Source: Odontocerum albicorne (lineage: Eukaryota; Arthropoda; Insecta; Trichoptera; Odontoceridae). Taken from it: a stretch of 64,000 nt of DNA. Shown one piece after another: positions 62,054-64,000 of the stretch; position 1 is the stretch's first letter, and each line of letters opens with the position of its first letter. The notes under the pieces are model-generated. The model was not told where the DNA came from, did no database searches, and saw only the letters and a program-made list of their open reading frames with translations. Location: NCBI GenBank assembly GCA_949825065.1, contig OX463838.1, forward strand, positions 3,202,251-3,266,250, in the 5' to 3' direction. The position numbers and the translations under genes are program-made.

Positions 62054-62872
62054 TACCTTGATCAAAAATTTTTAGGTTTTGTTAGATTACCACATCTATC
62101 ATTGACACTTCCCTCTAAATTTCAGCGTCATAGCTTGACATTTGTAAAAGTTACGCTGTACTGTGCATCAACGAGTTTGCATTAAATTTTGTGTGAAAAA
62201 CGGATTTAACGATCCACAGACCTTGGAAATGTTGGAGAAGTGTTTTTCGGTGGCACGAACGCTTCAGAAGTGGTCGTGAGTCGGTCGAGGATGACGAACG
62301 CAGTGGCAGTCGAAAACCGATGAAAACATCGATAAAATCAAAGAAATGTTTGCCGAAAACCGCAAATTGACCATCAGAGAGCTAGCAGAGGACTTGAACA
62401 TCGCTTATGGATCCGCTCAAGAAATTTTTGTTAGTGATTTGGCCTTCAGACGTGTCGCTGCAAAACTGGTGCCGAAAGACCTCAATTTCATGCAAAAAAA
62501 AGGATCGCGTTGAAATCGCGAAAGACATGATTTCCATGAGTTTTTGACCAAAAAATAACACGATTACTATCCAGCAGCCTTCGAATTCACCTGATCTGGC
62601 TCCTTGCGACTTTTTCCTGTTCAACAGACTTAAAAAACCGCTTCGCGGAACGCGTTACAGCACCCGAGAGGATGTCATGAAAAAATCGAAGACGGCTCTG
62701 ATGGACATACCGAAAATTGAGTACCAGCGGTGTTTCGAGGATTGGATCAAGCGCTGGCGTAATTGCGTTGCAGTTGATGGGGAGTACTTTGAAGGGGACC
62801 ATATCGATTTTGATGAATAAACTTGTATTTTCGATTTTATGAATAAAGTTCTAAAACTTTTTGATCAAGATA
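62054..62872 (+). mobile_element. mariner element 3, internally deleted
   Basis: 815 bp (62056-62870) between TA dinucleotides, with ends CCTTGATCAAAAATTTTTAG and (inverted) TCTTGATCAAAAAGTTTTAG, 18 of 20 identical. Confidence 0.85.
62168..62819 (+). pseudogene. mariner transposase, D1 and D2 lost
   Basis: QRVCIKFCVKNGFNDPQTLE opens the DNA-binding part. A deletion removes the middle of that domain; DENIDKIKEMFAENRKLTIR, LAEDLNIAYGSAQE and RVAAKLVPKDLNFMQK follow after a frame change. The segment with the first two catalytic residues is gone; after a frame break, PSNSPDLAPCDFFLFNRLKK holds the third catalytic Asp, and the frame ends DFDE at 62819. Inactive. Confidence 0.85.
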
Positions 62873-62873
62873 G

Positions 62874-63579
62874 AATATGAATAAAACAGAAATTTCTTCG
62901 AAAGGAATTTAATTTTTACAGTTAGTGTCTATATGAAATTCACGAGATGTCACTAAATGTCTTGTATATTTATAAATTTTCTTGTATATTTTACACCGTT
63001 CAATTTGTTAGTATATTTCATAGAGAGTTGGACATCTTGACAGCACAATTTTTATTGCATTTTTGAATAAATTTGAATGCGTTTTAAATATTGATACCAA
63101 CTATTATACATTATATCCCGCTATACTATTAGAGCGATTGATTTTACTATATATAAATGTTGACACCCACGCAAAAACAAGTTTTGCTAATAATTTTGTA
63201 AAATATGGTTTCCTCTCAATTTGGCCATAGAAAGGTTTTTGTTTCAACATCGAAATTATATTTAACCGTCTTCAGGTATGCACAAGAGAGAGGAGGACGT
63301 TTTCAGTTACGAATATTTAAATCCCATGAGTGATACCGCTGAATCAAAGACCACCAAACCATTCTTTAGAAGTCATCGGATCTTGTGACCTCTAACCTCG
63401 CCTAACTGCAGGGCCGTATTTAAGATGAAGTTAACATGTTAATGAAAAAACGAGAAATTCGTAAAAAACTGTATAAAAAAAATTTAAAAAGTTAGGTTCT
63501 AGAAAATTTATGCTACGGTAACAATTAACACTGCTTTTTTTCACAAATTCTTTATATTTTTTACATACATTCATAACAT
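62874..63579. other. No gene seen
   Basis: AT-rich. 63270-63420 is GC-balanced and unassigned. Confidence 0.35.
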
Positions 63580-63858
63580 TATGCCATTCTGTGCTGAGGT
63601 AGGCAGAGAAGACAAAACTTTCTTATCTTGTCACACATATTTCGCCTCTTCCTCATTCATACACCTTCCAAGATTTTTTAACTTATATATTTTTTTAAAA
63701 ATATTATACACTTGATTTAACCCTACTTTTCCATGGTAGTCTACTACCACTTATATCTCACGTTTGCACTGTATATTTGTTTCATTAGTCGTTTTTCATT
63801 CATTAAGTAACGAGCAAAGTTCCACATTGCCCCTCCATGTATTTTTCTGAATTCATTA
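63580..63858 (-). pseudogene. RTE-R C-terminus, minus copy
   Basis: The minus-strand reading keeps the WHREMK-like, GSRLPWKSRVKSSV-like and CQDKKVLSSLPTSAQ-like order of RTE-R, in broken frames. It ends at the shared GGTAGGCAGAGAAG tail (63599-63612). Confidence 0.6.
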
Positions 63859-64000
63859 AAGGCCCCTTCTCACGGTTCAAGTTTAGTTGACCGATTAAAG
63901 TTGATCAACAAAAGTTGAATACGACTTGAATCAGTTTTTGTTCACACGTTTCAATAGAAACTGATTCAAGGTCCGTTCTCGCGGTTCAAGTTTATTTGAA
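63859..64000. mobile_element. Start of an unidentified repeat element, cut by window end
   Basis: AAGGCCCCTTCTCACGGTTC and, 110 bp later, AAGGTCCGTTCTCGCGGTTC, both followed by AAGTTTA.TTGA. It contains TTCAACTTTT-type inverted pieces. Either a tandem duplication or one end of a DNA element that continues outside the window. Confidence 0.45.

Noticed and set aside
1..64000. Bacterial or viral origin of the window
   Set aside because: No operons, ribosome-binding sites or long gene frames. LINE, SINE, PLE and MITE content with target duplications and splice-donor relics is eukaryotic.

Overview
This is an AT-rich (roughly two-thirds A+T) stretch of a eukaryotic nuclear genome, almost certainly an insect. 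The order cannot be fixed from the sequence. The insect reading rests on the repeat content: mariner, hAT, Harbinger-like, pogo-like and piggyBac-like short elements; many RTE-, Jockey- and CR1-type LINE 3' ends; tRNA-derived SINEs; and Penelope-like elements (PLEs). I see no host protein-coding gene with a convincing start, splice structure and continuous frame, and no bona fide tRNA or rRNA. Nearly every open frame over 60 codons is a transposon remnant or chance reading. The window looks intergenic or intronic.

Layout. 0-9 kb: a piggyBac-like MITE, LINE tails, a PLE terminal unit, an RTE pseudogene, a deleted mariner, a Harbinger-like MITE nested in an RTE remnant, a second RTE pseudogene and a SINE. 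9-20 kb: a mariner-derived MITE, LINE-C copies, two hAT MITEs, more PLE units, RTE pseudogenes, a palindromic MITE, and a second type of PLE end with a hammerhead-like motif at 18.2 kb. 20-33 kb: RTE-R and RTE-4 remnants, two PLE copies that keep part of the GIY-YIG endonuclease frame, a second Harbinger-like MITE, a 100-bp tandem array, LINE-D, a pogo/Tigger MITE and a second piggyBac-like MITE. 33-45 kb: a SINE containing an 85-bp RTE insertion, LINE-H and LINE-G, a palindromic PLE unit with target duplications, a 39-bp satellite, and an RTE-R copy disrupted by both a SINE and RTE-1. 45-57 kb: four RTE-1 family insertions with target site duplications recognised in the region, a Jockey inserted in LINE-D, LINE-G copies and a PLE. 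57-61 kb: a mariner remnant, then three satellite arrays, one of them a mosaic that has captured a LINE-D tail. 61-64 kb: the youngest-looking RTE-1 insertion, a third mariner, an RTE-R copy and the start of an element cut by the window end.

The elements are linked functionally. The SINEs share their 3' tail with LINE-D, as expected if LINE-D machinery moved them. The PLE units carry hammerhead-ribozyme-like cores in inverted or direct arrangement next to the endonuclease-coding end of the parent element. The most interesting signals are these compact hammerhead-bearing PLE units (36.4 kb, 11.8 kb, 3.3 kb and the duplicated pair at 39.8-40.2 kb), a set of local inverted duplications that look like template-switch events, a MADF-like exon with a splice donor kept in two Harbinger-like MITEs, and a few GC-balanced low-repeat islands that could be conserved regulatory sequence.
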